A DNA stretch of 64,000 nucleotides from Phycisphaerae bacterium (GTDB lineage Bacteria > Planctomycetota > Phycisphaerae > Phycisphaerales > SM1A02), in contig JAEUIT010000025.1 of the NCBI GenBank assembly GCA_016795035.1, positions 1-64,000 of the forward strand. Reading direction: 5' to 3'. Of this stretch, positions 27,431-36,796 are shown piece by piece (the first letter of the stretch is position 1; each line of letters opens with the position of its first letter). Both the position numbers and the translations under genes were made by a program. Under the pieces are notes generated by a model. The model was not told the DNA's origin, searched no databases, and saw only the letters and a list, made by a program, of their open reading frames with translations.

Positions 27431-27457
27431 GAATCAACGTCGAAGGACGTTCGATTC
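27431..27457 (+). terminator. Hairpin after manganese catalase gene
   Basis: GAATCAACGTC (27431-27441) can pair with GACGTTCGATTC (27446-27457) around a GAAG tetraloop, with one bulged base. It begins 20 bases after the stop. A T-run is absent, so it could be a Rho-independent-like or RNA-stabilising stem. Confidence 0.45.
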
Positions 27458-27665
27458 AACGTAGGCTTCGCCGTCCGTTCGCGTCACTCTCGCTCCATGC
27501 CAACCCGACCCGCTCGTGCTCGCGGGTGAACGCGATGATCACGCGCGAAAGGCGCTCGCGCCGTTGCGACCGTGGGTATGCGAGAGACGGTCCGGGCACG
27601 GCGCGTTGCCGACCGCGGGCTTCGGCAGCGTCCACTTCGCGTTGCAGCTGCGGATCGTTGACGAG

Positions 27666-28487
27666 CTAGCGGTCGCCGTCCACGCGGCGCGCCGCGAGCG
27701 GAACCAATCCTTCGATCGTCAGCGTCGATGCCTTCCCGCCTTCGACGGTGAATTGGATCCGCACCGACTCCGCGCCGACCGGGTGAAACACGTGGTCGCC
27801 TTGATGCAGAAGCCGAAGCGGCGACCGTTCTCCGATGCGAAGCTCGAGGCGCGGTGAGCGCTCCGGCTTGCCGATCGTGATCGTGCCCGCACCACGACGG
27901 TCAGACGCGTACGTCCCGACGACGGCGTCGCGCGTCGCGTCGGGCAGGGGCACCTCCACATAGGCAACGTCGGAACCGGGAAGGGACGCAAGATAGTCAA
28001 CGACGCTGGCCGCCGGCTCGCCACCTTGGCGCGCGTGATGCATCAGCGTGAGGCCGTGCGGTCCGCGCAGGCGCTCGATGCCAGGCCGCGCGGTGATCAG
28101 CGCGCGCACGGTGTCGATGTCGCCGAGCATCGCGAACGTGAAAAGATCCGGTCGCGCGCCGTGCGCGATCAGGAGATCCGCGATCTCGCGATTGCCGACG
28201 TGCGACGCGGCGCCCAGCGCCGATTCCCAGTCGCCGAAACCCCAGTCGTACGACGCCTTCGCGAGTTCGGGGGACCGCGCGAGAAGCTCGCGCACGCGGT
28301 CGATGCGTGCGTGCGAAGCGCCGACCATCTCGGCCACCAGGAGACGATCCTGCGACGGGAACGCGGCGTCGAGCGCGTCCGAAGGATCGCCGGCGGCGGT
28401 TGCGTCGGGCACGCGGGCGAGCGAAGCGCCGAATGCCGCCGCGGGAAGGGCGACGAGGCACGAGCGACGCGTATATCGCGCATTCAT
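27666..28487 (-). CDS. Tat-exported ankyrin-repeat protein
   Basis: 273 residues. The N-terminus, MNARYTRRSCLVALPAAAFG, carries a twin-arginine motif, so the folded protein is probably exported. Ankyrin-like units are seen at RVRELLARSPELAKASYDWG, SALGAASHVGNREIADLLIAHGARPD (read in two parts) and DIDTVRALITARPGIERL followed by GLTLMHHARQGG. The C-terminal third is beta-rich (YVEVPLPDATRDAVVGTY, LELRIGERSPLRLL, GLVPLAARR) and resembles the beta domains that follow metallo-beta-lactamase-type or DUF-type enzymes. No catalytic residues recognised. It overlaps an open minus frame only; start at 28487 is the first ATG. Confidence 0.8.
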   Translation of the reverse strand: MNARYTRRSCLVALPAAAFGASLARVPDATAAGDPSDALDAAFPSQDRLLVAEMVGASHARIDRVRELLARSPELAKASYDWGFGDWESALGAASHVGNREIADLLIAHGARPDLFTFAMLGDIDTVRALITARPGIERLRGPHGLTLMHHARQGGEPAASVVDYLASLPGSDVAYVEVPLPDATRDAVVGTYASDRRGAGTITIGKPERSPRLELRIGERSPLRLLHQGDHVFHPVGAESVRIQFTVEGGKASTLTIEGLVPLAARRVDGDR

Positions 28488-28606
28488 GCATCCGCTACCG
28501 AAGGTTTGCCGCGTCGTTGCAGGCGAGGGCGAAAAGTGCGCCGCGCGAGAATTTCCCCAGCGATTCGTCGGTGAGGCGTCCGCGACTCTGCGCTTCCCGC
28601 CTCGCC

Positions 28607-30370
28607 ATGATCCTCTCCACGTTGCTCTTCGCTGCGGCGGTCGCCGCGCCGCCGTCCGTTGCCTATGTCGACGCCAACCTCACGACCGGTGCGAACGACG
28701 GATCTTCGTGGGCAAACGCGTTTCGCGGCCCGCTCGGGCTTCAGGCCGCGCTCGCGACCGACGCCCCGACGATCTGGGTCGCGGACGGCACCTACTACCC
28801 GGGGCCGGTCGGCTCGCCCGCGTCCACCACGTTTCAGGTCAGCGGTAGCCGCACCGTCATCGGCGGCTTCGCGGGCGGAGAGAGAGGCATTTGGCAGGTG
28901 GATCCGATCGCGAACGTGGCGGTCCTCAGCGGCGACCTACCGGGCGGCCCGGCCGGGCAGCCAGAGCTCGAAGCGATCATGACGATCGTCGGCGGCGTCG
29001 AGTGGCTCACGATCGACGGCCTCACGTTCGACGTCTCGCTCTCCGGGCCCACGCAGAACGCGGGCGGACCGCGGCGGGCGATCGTCATCGATCAGTCGGA
29101 GGGCGTGCGCATCCTCCACTGCACGATCCGCGACGGCCGCGCGCCGAAGGGCGGCGGCGTGCGCGTCACGCAGTCGGAGGCGAACTTCTTCCAGTGCACG
29201 ATCGAGAACAACACAGCCGATCAGGCGGGCGGCGGCGTGCATGCCGACGCGACGTCGGAGACGTACTACGGCGACTGTCTCATTCGAAACAACATCGGCG
29301 GCCGCGGGGCGGGACTCTATCTTGGAGCCGAGACGGGCGCGCCGGCGGCCGGTTCCTTTCCGTCGCTTGGCGGATGCACGTTCGAGAACAATCTCGGCGT
29401 GATCGGTGCGGCATCGGGCGGCGGCCTCTATTGCCGCGGGGTCGTTGCCGAGATGGCCGACTGCACGTTCATCCACTGCATCGTGCCGGGGGGTGGCGGA
29501 GCGATCTTCAGCGAGGACTCGAATCTCGGGATCGATCGCAGCCGCTTCATCGACTGCGCCGCCGCGGGCGACGGCGGTGGCGCCATCTATGCAAACAGCA
29601 CGCAGGGGCCGGGCTGGCAGACGGTCGACTTGGGGAACTGCCTCTTCACGGGCAATCACAACGCGCTCTTCGCCGCGAACGGCGCGTCGATCGTCGCCGA
29701 GTACAGCACCATCGCGAACGGGCGGGCGCAGCCTGGGCAAGCGCTCTTCTTCCCCGCGATCGTCGCAACAGGGCAGACGGCGAGCGAGATCATCCTGCGC
29801 AACTCGATTGTGTGGGGCAACGCGACCGTCTCGGGCGCGTCGGTCGGCGGCAACGTCTTCGCGCTCGGCGGCTCCACGGTCACGATCGAGCGCAGCGACG
29901 CGCAGGGTTGGAACGGTCCGAGCGGCAGCGTGAACGGCTCAGAGAACTTCTCCGCGAACCCGAACTTCGTCGACTCTGACGGCGCCGATGGTCTCGTGGG
30001 CAACGCGGACGACGACCTTCGGCTTCGTCTCGTCTCGCCCTGCATCGACGCCGCGAACGAGGAGATCGTCGAGCTTGAGTTCTTCGCCGGTCTCGATCTC
30101 GCGAAGAACGATCGGCCGTTCGATGTGGCGAGCGTCGCCGACACCGGCTCAGGCTATTTTGGCTTCGGCGACCTCGGATGCTTCGAGCGATCGCCGTCCG
30201 ACTGCCCGCTCGACCTTAACGTGGACGGCGCGGTGGACGCCGCCGACATCGCGGTGCTGTTGGGCGAATGGGGCCAACGCTGGTCCGATGCGGACTTCGA
30301 CAATGACCGAGCGGTCGACGCGAGCGACCTCGCGATCCTACTGGGCGGCTTCGGCAACTCGTGCCCGTGA
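28607..30370 (+). CDS. Secreted parallel beta-helix protein with dockerin-like tail
   Basis: 587 residues from the ATG at 28607; the open frame upstream to 28307 is antisense to the ankyrin gene. The signal is short (MILSTLLFAAAVAAPP). The body repeats right-handed beta-helix coils: VAYVDANLTTGANDGSSWAN, IWVADGTYYPG, GGFAGGERG, LTIDGLTFDV, ILHCTIRDGRAPKGGGV, FFQCTIENNTADQAGGGV, LGGCTFENN, MADCTFIHCIVPGGGGAI, IDRSRFIDC. This is the polymorphic-membrane-protein/pectate-lyase-like type. Residues about 533-587 form the dockerin-like pair. Likely a surface adhesin or polysaccharide-active protein; no catalytic motif seen. Confidence 0.87.
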   Translation: MILSTLLFAAAVAAPPSVAYVDANLTTGANDGSSWANAFRGPLGLQAALATDAPTIWVADGTYYPGPVGSPASTTFQVSGSRTVIGGFAGGERGIWQVDPIANVAVLSGDLPGGPAGQPELEAIMTIVGGVEWLTIDGLTFDVSLSGPTQNAGGPRRAIVIDQSEGVRILHCTIRDGRAPKGGGVRVTQSEANFFQCTIENNTADQAGGGVHADATSETYYGDCLIRNNIGGRGAGLYLGAETGAPAAGSFPSLGGCTFENNLGVIGAASGGGLYCRGVVAEMADCTFIHCIVPGGGGAIFSEDSNLGIDRSRFIDCAAAGDGGGAIYANSTQGPGWQTVDLGNCLFTGNHNALFAANGASIVAEYSTIANGRAQPGQALFFPAIVATGQTASEIILRNSIVWGNATVSGASVGGNVFALGGSTVTIERSDAQGWNGPSGSVNGSENFSANPNFVDSDGADGLVGNADDDLRLRLVSPCIDAANEEIVELEFFAGLDLAKNDRPFDVASVADTGSGYFGFGDLGCFERSPSDCPLDLNVDGAVDAADIAVLLGEWGQRWSDADFDNDRAVDASDLAILLGGFGNSCP

Positions 30371-30615
30371 ACTCTCCCACGCGTAGCGCCGCCTCCGGCG
30401 CTGGATCGTCATTCCGAGGGTGGCGCTCGAGGATTCGATGCGGCGCGACGTCGTCTCGATGACGATGCGCTGCGCCCACGGGCATCGGGCCGGAACGACT
30501 CCCAGGCTCGCCCGGATCGCGCGGACGTACACTCCGCCGCGCGTCGTCGTGACAGGCGGGTCGTTCCTCGGATCACGGTCGACGCACCTCCTCTCCGTTC
30601 GGAAGGTGCAACGCC

Positions 30616-31233
30616 ATGACCACGGCTCCAACGTCCGCGCGACCCCCTCTCGCCCGACTGCTGTCCGATTGCCTCTTCGTTCCGCTGGCCGTCCTCTACT
30701 CCTTCGCCGCGGCGGCGTTCGGCTGTAGCGGGAGCGTGAGCGTGGGCGGAAACACTCCGCCGGATCCGAACCGCGCGCTTGGCACCTACGAGATCGCGGG
30801 CACCGTCCCGGAGACGGAGTCGACGATCTTCTTCGGCTACTGGATCGACGGCGACAGCGGCATCCCGCCGTTCTCGGGTCAGACGCTTCGAAACGCGATC
30901 GGCCCGGTGCTCACGGACGCGTCGATCTCGATCGTTCCGAACTCCATCCTCTATGAGGAGACCGCGACCGAGATCGCGACGGGGAACACGTTGACGGTCT
31001 CTATCTCAGGCACGTGGGCGTACGACGGCGACACCCGGATCACGGTGAACTGGGGCAACGCCATCGTGACGGACTCAACGTTTCCGACGACGCCGACCTT
31101 CGCCCTCATCGCCGTCGGCACGCAGATCCAGGCACCGCAGGCGAGCGATCTCGTCTTCGCCAACGGCGCATGGAATCAACTGTCGAACGTCGCCCCCGGG
31201 CCGATGGACGTGTCGTTCGTTCGCGTGAACTGA
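30616..31233 (+). CDS. Putative lipoprotein, unknown
   Basis: 205 residues from the ATG at 30616, preceded by GGAAGG; one copy of the iterated TGCAACG motif lies in this leader. After a hydrophobic stretch (FVPLAVLYSFAAAAF) comes GCSGS, a plausible lipobox cysteine. The remaining protein is beta-rich (YEIAGTVPE, FFGYWIDGDSG, LTVSISGTWAYDGDTRITVNWG) with no family that I recognise. Together with the EF-hand protein 21 bases downstream and the DUF2085-like gene it could form a three-gene unit. Confidence 0.72.
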   Translation: MTTAPTSARPPLARLLSDCLFVPLAVLYSFAAAAFGCSGSVSVGGNTPPDPNRALGTYEIAGTVPETESTIFFGYWIDGDSGIPPFSGQTLRNAIGPVLTDASISIVPNSILYEETATEIATGNTLTVSISGTWAYDGDTRITVNWGNAIVTDSTFPTTPTFALIAVGTQIQAPQASDLVFANGAWNQLSNVAPGPMDVSFVRVN

Positions 31234-31254
31234 GGACGTGCACGGAGGCGTGTC

Positions 31255-32100
31255 GTGACCAGCGGTCGACTGATCCTCGGAGTCCTCGTTGCAGCCGTGG
31301 CGGCGTGCGCGGTGGCGTACGTGGCGATGCCGCGCGTCGCGGTCGTGAGGCGCGCGGCGCAGGAGGCGCCGCGTGCGACACCGAGCGAGGTTGTAGCGGC
31401 CCCGGTTGCTGCGGCGGGCGACGAGGTGCGCGAAACTGTCGGCATGGCGTCGACGCCGGTCGACGCCGACGCGGGCGGCGACGTGCACGCTTCCCGGGCG
31501 CCGCGCTCGCCGCGCTCGCTGATCATGCGCGTGTCGCACGGGTCGCGCGATGCGGTTGTCCTGCTGTTGCCGCCGTCCCTCCTCGAGTTCGTGCGCACGA
31601 CGCGGTGGGACGACGACGCGTCCCTCGTGCTCGAGGAGTTCGTCTCGAGGACGTTCGACATGAACGGCGACGGCGCGATCGACGACCTCGAGCGGATCTA
31701 CGCGGTGCGCGCCTTGCGCGACGCGGTGTGGGAGGACGTCACGCCCGACGACGAGGGTGTCGAGAATCCGATCGAGCCGGGCAGCGAGGAGAACGCAGAA
31801 GCCGCGGCTGCAACGTTGAGTGCGGACGACCGGCGGCTGCACCACGAGGTCGATCAGGAACGTCGCCGCGACCACGCGGACTTCGGCGGTGAGGCCCCGC
31901 TCGACGACGAGCGGCGATCCGCCATCGTGGTGCGATTCGAGATCGACGACGACGGGCGCGTGACGACCGCCGAGCTCGCGCGCTACCTCGAGGCTCGCCG
32001 CGCCAATCTTCCCGCCGCGGACCTGAACGGCGACGGCGCCGTCGACGACGCGGACTTGCGCGTGTATCTCGACGTGACAAGTCCGATCGTCGCGGACTGA
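31255..32100 (+). CDS. Membrane-anchored EF-hand protein
   Basis: 281 residues with a GTG start at 31255. An N-terminal helix (LILGVLVAAVAACAVAYVAM) anchors it. Three EF-hand-type Ca loops are visible: DMNGDGAIDDLE, DDDGRVTTAEL and DLNGDGAVDDADL, the last close in sequence to the first half of the dockerin-like tails elsewhere in the window but without the LLGxW end. An acidic low-complexity linker (DVTPDDEGVENPIEPGSEEN) separates the first two. Probably a Ca-responsive envelope protein; it lies 21 bases after the lipoprotein gene and six before the DUF2085-like gene. Confidence 0.78.
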   Translation: MTSGRLILGVLVAAVAACAVAYVAMPRVAVVRRAAQEAPRATPSEVVAAPVAAAGDEVRETVGMASTPVDADAGGDVHASRAPRSPRSLIMRVSHGSRDAVVLLLPPSLLEFVRTTRWDDDASLVLEEFVSRTFDMNGDGAIDDLERIYAVRALRDAVWEDVTPDDEGVENPIEPGSEENAEAAAATLSADDRRLHHEVDQERRRDHADFGGEAPLDDERRSAIVVRFEIDDDGRVTTAELARYLEARRANLPAADLNGDGAVDDADLRVYLDVTSPIVAD

Positions 32101-32106
32101 CGCGCC

Positions 32107-32652
32107 ATGTGCTCCGACGACTCGGCGCGAGGGAGCACCGAAGCCGCGCGCGAGGCTCCGCGCACAAGCCTGCGCGCGTTGCTCGCGCGCTACATGGCCT
32201 GTCCCGCCGAGTCGAAACCGGCGAGCTTCCTCGCGTTCGTGCGGAGCGAGGATCCCCACGTCTTCAGCCATCACGCGTCTGGCCGAAGCGACTATCGCGA
32301 CCATGTGTGGCGGGTCGGCGGCCTCTACCTCTGTCGTGGTTGCACGACCGTCATCGTCACGACGCCGGTCTTCCTCGGAATCGCGCTCCTCTCGCGCTGG
32401 CCGGTGCGGATGCCGACGGCGGCGACGGCCGCCACCTTCTCCGCGTTGCTGCTCGTCTCGCTCCTTCCGCTTCGCGACGGACCGCGCACCGCGCTCCATG
32501 ACCTGCGCCGCGTGTCCTTGGGATGCCTGCTCGGGTCCGCGCTCGCGTACGTGGTCCTCACCGAGAGCTGGGCGTTGCGCGGCGTCGTCCTCGGCGCCTA
32601 TGTCGCGGTCCTCGTCGCTCGACGAGCGGTGCGGCGACGGCACCCCGGATGA
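32107..32652 (+). CDS. DUF2085-like membrane protein with Cys/His motif
   Basis: 181 residues. A motif region, VFSHHASGRSDYRDHVWRV then GGLYLCRGCTT, resembles DUF2085, which has paired Cys and His before the first helix. Three hydrophobic segments follow (VTTPVFLGIALLSRWPV, ATFSALLLVSLLPL, LGCLLGSALAYVVL and a final helix). The Cys-x-x-Cys pair and His residues suggest metal binding at the membrane surface. Function unknown. Starts six bases after the EF-hand gene, so the two are probably co-translated. Confidence 0.7.
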   Translation: MCSDDSARGSTEAAREAPRTSLRALLARYMACPAESKPASFLAFVRSEDPHVFSHHASGRSDYRDHVWRVGGLYLCRGCTTVIVTTPVFLGIALLSRWPVRMPTAATAATFSALLLVSLLPLRDGPRTALHDLRRVSLGCLLGSALAYVVLTESWALRGVVLGAYVAVLVARRAVRRRHPG

Positions 32653-32802
32653 GCGCGCGGGCGACTCGGAGCGACATCGTTCGCGGCAGACCGCGGGATT
32701 CGGCGCTTCGCGCGGCCCGCATCGTTGCGTCAGGGGCGCTCTCGCGTACGCTGCGCGCCGCCCCTTCGCTCGAGATCCGGGCGAGGTCAACGGAGAACCG
32801 CC

Positions 32803-33831
32803 ATGTGCAGCCTGAGCCGACGTGACTTTCTCGCAAGCGCCGCCGTCGCCGCAGCGACATCCTCGCTTGTCGCCGCGCAGGACAAGCCTGCAACGACGAG
32901 TGCGGCGAAGATCGAGATCGAGAAGCGGCAGTTCGGCGCGACCGACATGAAGGTCACGGTGCTCGGGTTCGGCGGCGCGGAGATCGGCTATCAGGGCATC
33001 GATCAGGTGACCGTCGACAAGATCCTCAACTCGGCGCTCGACGCCGGACTCAACGTGATCGACACGGCCGAGTGCTATGCCGGGTCGGAGGAGTCGATCG
33101 GCCGCGCGGTGTCGTCGCGGCGCAAGGAGTTCTACCTCTTCACGAAGGTCGGCCACATGGAGGAAGGCGCCGCGGGCTGGACCGCCGCGTCGATCGAGAA
33201 GTCGATCAACCGAAGCCTCGAGCGGCTCAAGACCGATCGGCTCGATCTCGTGCAGCTTCACTCGTGCGGGCGCGACATCCTCGAGAAGGGCGAGTGCATC
33301 GCCGCGCTCGAGGCCGCGAAGAAGGCCGGCAAGACGCGCTACATCGGCTACAGCGGCGACGGCGACTCGGCGCTCTACGCGATCGAGACCGGGCGCTTCG
33401 ACACGCTGCAGACCTCGGTGAACATCGTCGACCAGCAGTCGATCGAGCTCACGATCCCGAAGGCGAAGGCTCGCAACATGGGAGTCATCGCGAAGCGGCC
33501 GATCGCCAACGCGGTCTGGCGCTATGACACGCAGCCGGAGAACGGCTACGTCGTCGAATATTGGAAGCGCCTGCGCAAGCTCGACTACGACTTCACGCGC
33601 GGCGAGGCCGCGCGCGACGCCGGACCGGACGGCGCCGCGGGCGTCGCGCTGCGGTTCACGCTCGCCGTGCCCGGCGTGCATGTCGCGATCGTCGGGACGA
33701 CGAAACCCGAGCGCTGGGCCCAGAACGAGGAGATGCTCGCGAAGGGCGGGCCGCTCTCGCAGGCTCGCTTCGACGCGATTCGGGCACGCTGGAAGGAAAT
33801 CGCGCCGGCCGACTGGGTCGGGCAGATCTGA
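32803..33831 (+). CDS. Tat-exported aldo/keto reductase
   Basis: 342 residues from the ATG at 32803, with GGAGAA nine bases upstream. The signal MCSLSRRDFLASAAVAAATS has a strong twin-arginine motif. The AKR barrel shows the catalytic tetrad: Asp in NVIDTAECYAGSEE, Tyr in the same segment, Lys in LFTKVGHM, and His in DLVQLHSCG; GYSGDGDSALYAI and VGTTKPERWAQN fit the NADP-binding end. Family members reduce aldehydes, ketones or sugars. Tat export of a folded enzyme with bound cofactor is known for planctomycete and proteobacterial AKRs of this 'TAT-signal AKR' type. Substrate unknown. Confidence 0.92.
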   Translation: MCSLSRRDFLASAAVAAATSSLVAAQDKPATTSAAKIEIEKRQFGATDMKVTVLGFGGAEIGYQGIDQVTVDKILNSALDAGLNVIDTAECYAGSEESIGRAVSSRRKEFYLFTKVGHMEEGAAGWTAASIEKSINRSLERLKTDRLDLVQLHSCGRDILEKGECIAALEAAKKAGKTRYIGYSGDGDSALYAIETGRFDTLQTSVNIVDQQSIELTIPKAKARNMGVIAKRPIANAVWRYDTQPENGYVVEYWKRLRKLDYDFTRGEAARDAGPDGAAGVALRFTLAVPGVHVAIVGTTKPERWAQNEEMLAKGGPLSQARFDAIRARWKEIAPADWVGQI

Positions 33832-33869
33832 CGACGGGCGGGCGCGAACTCCACAAACGAGAGGATGCC

Positions 33870-35951
33870 ATGCACAAAGTGACCGCGTTGGGGTGGCTCG
33901 CATCGCTGGCTGCAACGGGGAGTTGCCTGGGCCAGGATGTCTGGCGGCAGGGCAGCGTCCTCTCGTTCGACGCGACCGTGGAGGTGGACACGTCGCTCAC
34001 GATCGAGCCCGGCGTGGTCGCCACCTTCTCGAACGGAGCATCGCTCGTCATCCTTCCCGGGGCGACGCTCACCGTGAACGGGACGGCGGAGTTGCCGGTG
34101 CAGTTCGGCCCCGCGGACGTGGCCTCGTGGAACGGGGTCTCGTTTCTTCCGGGTTCGCACGGGACCGTGCGGCACCTCGACGTGCGCGGATCGCGGTCCA
34201 CGAGCGTGTCGATCAATGGCGCGTCGCCGCTCCTCGAGGAGTGCCGCTTCGGCCATTCGATCGACGATGGCTCGCTCGGCCTCATCCTCTTCGCCGGCGT
34301 GATCGTTCGCGACAGCGGCGCGGAGCCGACGATTCGTCGTTGCACCATCGAATCGGTGCGCGGTCATGACCGCGCCGACGCCACGGACGGCGCGGCGGGC
34401 AGCAACGGCGCGAATGGCGCGAACGGCACGTTCTTTCAGAAGAACGGCATGCCCGGCGGCAACGGCAGCGGAGGCGCCGACGGCGCGGACGGTGCCGCAG
34501 GCGGTGCAGCGTTCGGCATCGCCGTGCTGGACGGTGCGGCGCCGACGATCGAGTCGAACGTGATTCGCGGCATCGTCGGCGGCCGAGGCGGGCGCGGCGG
34601 CGACGGCGGCAACGGCGGGGCGGGCGGCAAGGGCGGCAACGGTTGGAGCAGCATCATGCCGGGAGCGGGCGGCGCCGGCGGCGCGGCGGGCATATCCGGC
34701 GGCGGCGGTGACGGCGGAGCGGGCGGAACCGCGATCGCGGTGTTCGTGAGCGAGGCGGGAGCGAATGTCGTCGTTGCAGGCAACGCGATCTACGGCGTGC
34801 GCGGCGGCGAGGGAGGCGCTGGAGGACGCGGCGGAGACGGCGGCTCCGGCGGGGCGGGCGGCGCCGGCGGCGAATGCTTCCTCGGATGTTCGGCCGAAGG
34901 TGACGGCGGCGACGGCGCCGCTGGCACCTCGGGCGGCGCGGGCGGAAAGGCCGGGGCGGCCGGGCTCGTGCGCGGCGTCTCGTTTCAGCTTCCGGTCGCG
35001 AGGTTCGCAGCCCCCGTCGTCAACAACTCGCTCGCGCTCATCGTGCCGCCGATCCCGGCGCCCGCAGGCGCTGGCGGGAATGGCGGTCTCGGCGGCGCAG
35101 GCGGTCTCGGCGGAAGCGGCTCGGAGTTCGTGCCCGACGGCGATGACGGCGTTGCAGGCGCCGATGCGAGCGCGGGTCCGAACGGTGCGTCGGCGGCGAT
35201 CGCGGCGTCGATCGGCGTCTCCGTGTCGGGGAGCGGCGCCCACCTCGACGCATCGAATCACGCCGCGCGTCTCTCGCCGGGCAGCACGATGCCGAGCGTC
35301 CAATTCCGTGCGATCAACGGCGCGACGATGCAGGTCACCGCTTCGTGCATCGGCGGCTTCGGCACGCTTGCGGAGGGGAACGTGACCTTCGACGCGGCGA
35401 CGCTCGTGGCCGATCCTCTCTACGTTGCACCACCGACGTCGCTGCCGGTCGAAAGCGACTGCTGCACGGCGAGAGAAGGGCAGAACGGCTGCTCGGACAA
35501 CGAGTGCGCCTCGTATGTCTGCGGCAAGGACGCGTCGTGTTGCGCGTCGCAATGGGACGCCGCGTGCGTGCAACTCGCGGAGGAGCTCTGTCCGCGGCTC
35601 TGCGGCGACGTGTTTGCCGCCGTGTCGCTCGCGCTACAGCCCGAGTCACCGGCCATCGACCTCGGCAGCAACGCGGAGGTGCCCGCGATGCTCCTCACGG
35701 ATCTGCTTGGCGAAGCGCGCATCCTCGACGGTGATGGCGACGGATACGCGGCTGTCGATGCAGGCGCCCATGAGTCGCCCGCCGTCTCGTGCGGCCCCGA
35801 CCTCACGTGCGACGGAGCGGTCAACGGTGCGGATCTCGCGCAGGTGCTCGGAAGCTGGGGGCCGTGCGCCACGCCCTGCGCCGCCGACCTCGACGGCTCG
35901 GGTACCGTGGACGGCGCCGATCTGGCGATCGTGCTCGCCAGCTGGAGCTAG
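33870..35951 (+). CDS. Secreted glycine-rich beta-helix protein with Cys-rich domain and dockerin-like tail
   Basis: 693 residues from the ATG at 33870 (GAGAGG upstream). Signal: MHKVTALGWLASLAATGSCL. Residues 25-165 are beta-helix coils (LTIEPGVVATFSNGASLVIL, LTVNGTAELPVQFG, VRHLDVRGS). About residues 173-418 are blocks of GGxGGxGG repeats interrupted by short helical-coil strands (IESNVIRGIVGG, VVVAGNAIYGVRGG), a pattern like mycobacterial PE_PGRS or collagen-like proteins. Residues about 529-575 form a Cys-rich module (DCCTAREGQNGCSDNEC, then CCASQWDAACVQLA) found in secreted proteins of marine planctomycetes and myxobacteria. The dockerin-like pair starts near 644. Confidence 0.88.
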   Translation: MHKVTALGWLASLAATGSCLGQDVWRQGSVLSFDATVEVDTSLTIEPGVVATFSNGASLVILPGATLTVNGTAELPVQFGPADVASWNGVSFLPGSHGTVRHLDVRGSRSTSVSINGASPLLEECRFGHSIDDGSLGLILFAGVIVRDSGAEPTIRRCTIESVRGHDRADATDGAAGSNGANGANGTFFQKNGMPGGNGSGGADGADGAAGGAAFGIAVLDGAAPTIESNVIRGIVGGRGGRGGDGGNGGAGGKGGNGWSSIMPGAGGAGGAAGISGGGGDGGAGGTAIAVFVSEAGANVVVAGNAIYGVRGGEGGAGGRGGDGGSGGAGGAGGECFLGCSAEGDGGDGAAGTSGGAGGKAGAAGLVRGVSFQLPVARFAAPVVNNSLALIVPPIPAPAGAGGNGGLGGAGGLGGSGSEFVPDGDDGVAGADASAGPNGASAAIAASIGVSVSGSGAHLDASNHAARLSPGSTMPSVQFRAINGATMQVTASCIGGFGTLAEGNVTFDAATLVADPLYVAPPTSLPVESDCCTAREGQNGCSDNECASYVCGKDASCCASQWDAACVQLAEELCPRLCGDVFAAVSLALQPESPAIDLGSNAEVPAMLLTDLLGEARILDGDGDGYAAVDAGAHESPAVSCGPDLTCDGAVNGADLAQVLGSWGPCATPCAADLDGSGTVDGADLAIVLASWS

Positions 35952-36124
35952 GCTCTGTCCGGAACTCCGTCTGGAGTCGATCGGCTGCGGTGGCCGCTCG
36001 CGGCGTCGGTCTCCATCGGCGGCACGAGAGCCGCCTGCGTCGACCTCCTTGCCTGCGGCCATCCTCGCTCGATCTTGTCCGACGAGGGGTTTCGGACCGG
36101 GGGATGTGAGACAGAGACTAACAC

Positions 36125-36796
36125 GTGACACCTACGACTTCATGGGTTCGACCTGTCGCGCTCGAGGATTCCGCCCTCGCGCGGATGATCCGCCTCGAGC
36201 CGCTCGAGATCCGACACGCCGCGGACTTCTTCGACGTCGCCGATCCGGAGCTCTTCGTGCACAGCACGCAAGGTCCGCGGGAGTGGACCGTCGCTGGCTT
36301 CGAGGAGGAGATCGCGACCGTCAACGCGATCCCCGACGTCGTCGCCTTCGCGATGATCGCGATCGCCGGCCCCCACGCCGGGCGCGCGATCGGGCGCAGC
36401 ACGTTCATGGACATCAAGCCGGCGCATCGCGGCATCGAGATCGGCCGCACGTGGATCGCCCGCGCCTATCACGGCACGCGCGTCAATCCCGAGGCGAAGT
36501 ACCTGATGCTTCGTCACGCGTTCGAGACGCTCGCGCCCACCGCCATTCGCGTGCAGATCACGACGTCGTCGAGCAATCTGCATAGTCAGGCGGCCATCGC
36601 CAAGCTCGGCGCGGTGCGCGAAGGCGCCTTCCGCAACGCACGGATCCTGCCGCCCGCCTATGGCCGGCCGGAGCCGGTCATACGCGATTGGATCGTCTTC
36701 AGCGTGCTGGATTCGGAGTGGCCGACGGTGAAGGCCAACCTCGAAGCGAGGCTCCGCGCGATGGCTGCAACGGAGAGCGTGAGCTCGTCGCGTTAG
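36125..36796 (+). CDS. GNAT-family N-acetyltransferase (RimJ/RimL-like)
   Basis: 223 residues with a GTG start at 36125. The fold is recognised from the LEPLEIRHAADFFDVADPEL start, the central strand AFAMIAIAGPHAGRAIGRST, then HRGIEIGRTWIARAYHGTRV, and the late NLHSQAAIAKLGAVREGAF block, typical of RimJ/RimL-type enzymes that acetylate amino groups of proteins or small amines. The acetyl-CoA loop is not of the textbook QxxGxG/A type. Its TAG stop forms one end of a 28-bp inverted repeat. Substrate unknown. Confidence 0.85.
   Translation: MTPTTSWVRPVALEDSALARMIRLEPLEIRHAADFFDVADPELFVHSTQGPREWTVAGFEEEIATVNAIPDVVAFAMIAIAGPHAGRAIGRSTFMDIKPAHRGIEIGRTWIARAYHGTRVNPEAKYLMLRHAFETLAPTAIRVQITTSSSNLHSQAAIAKLGAVREGAFRNARILPPAYGRPEPVIRDWIVFSVLDSEWPTVKANLEARLRAMAATESVSSSR

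Noticed and set aside
27516..27857. 113-codon plus frame after the catalase
   Set aside because: Overlaps the end of the ankyrin gene on the other strand and has no start context.
31075..33915. Long minus-strand frame of 946 codons across the EF-hand, DUF2085-like and AKR genes
   Set aside because: It lies opposite three clear genes, and its composition (many Arg, His, Asp) is that of an antisense shadow.
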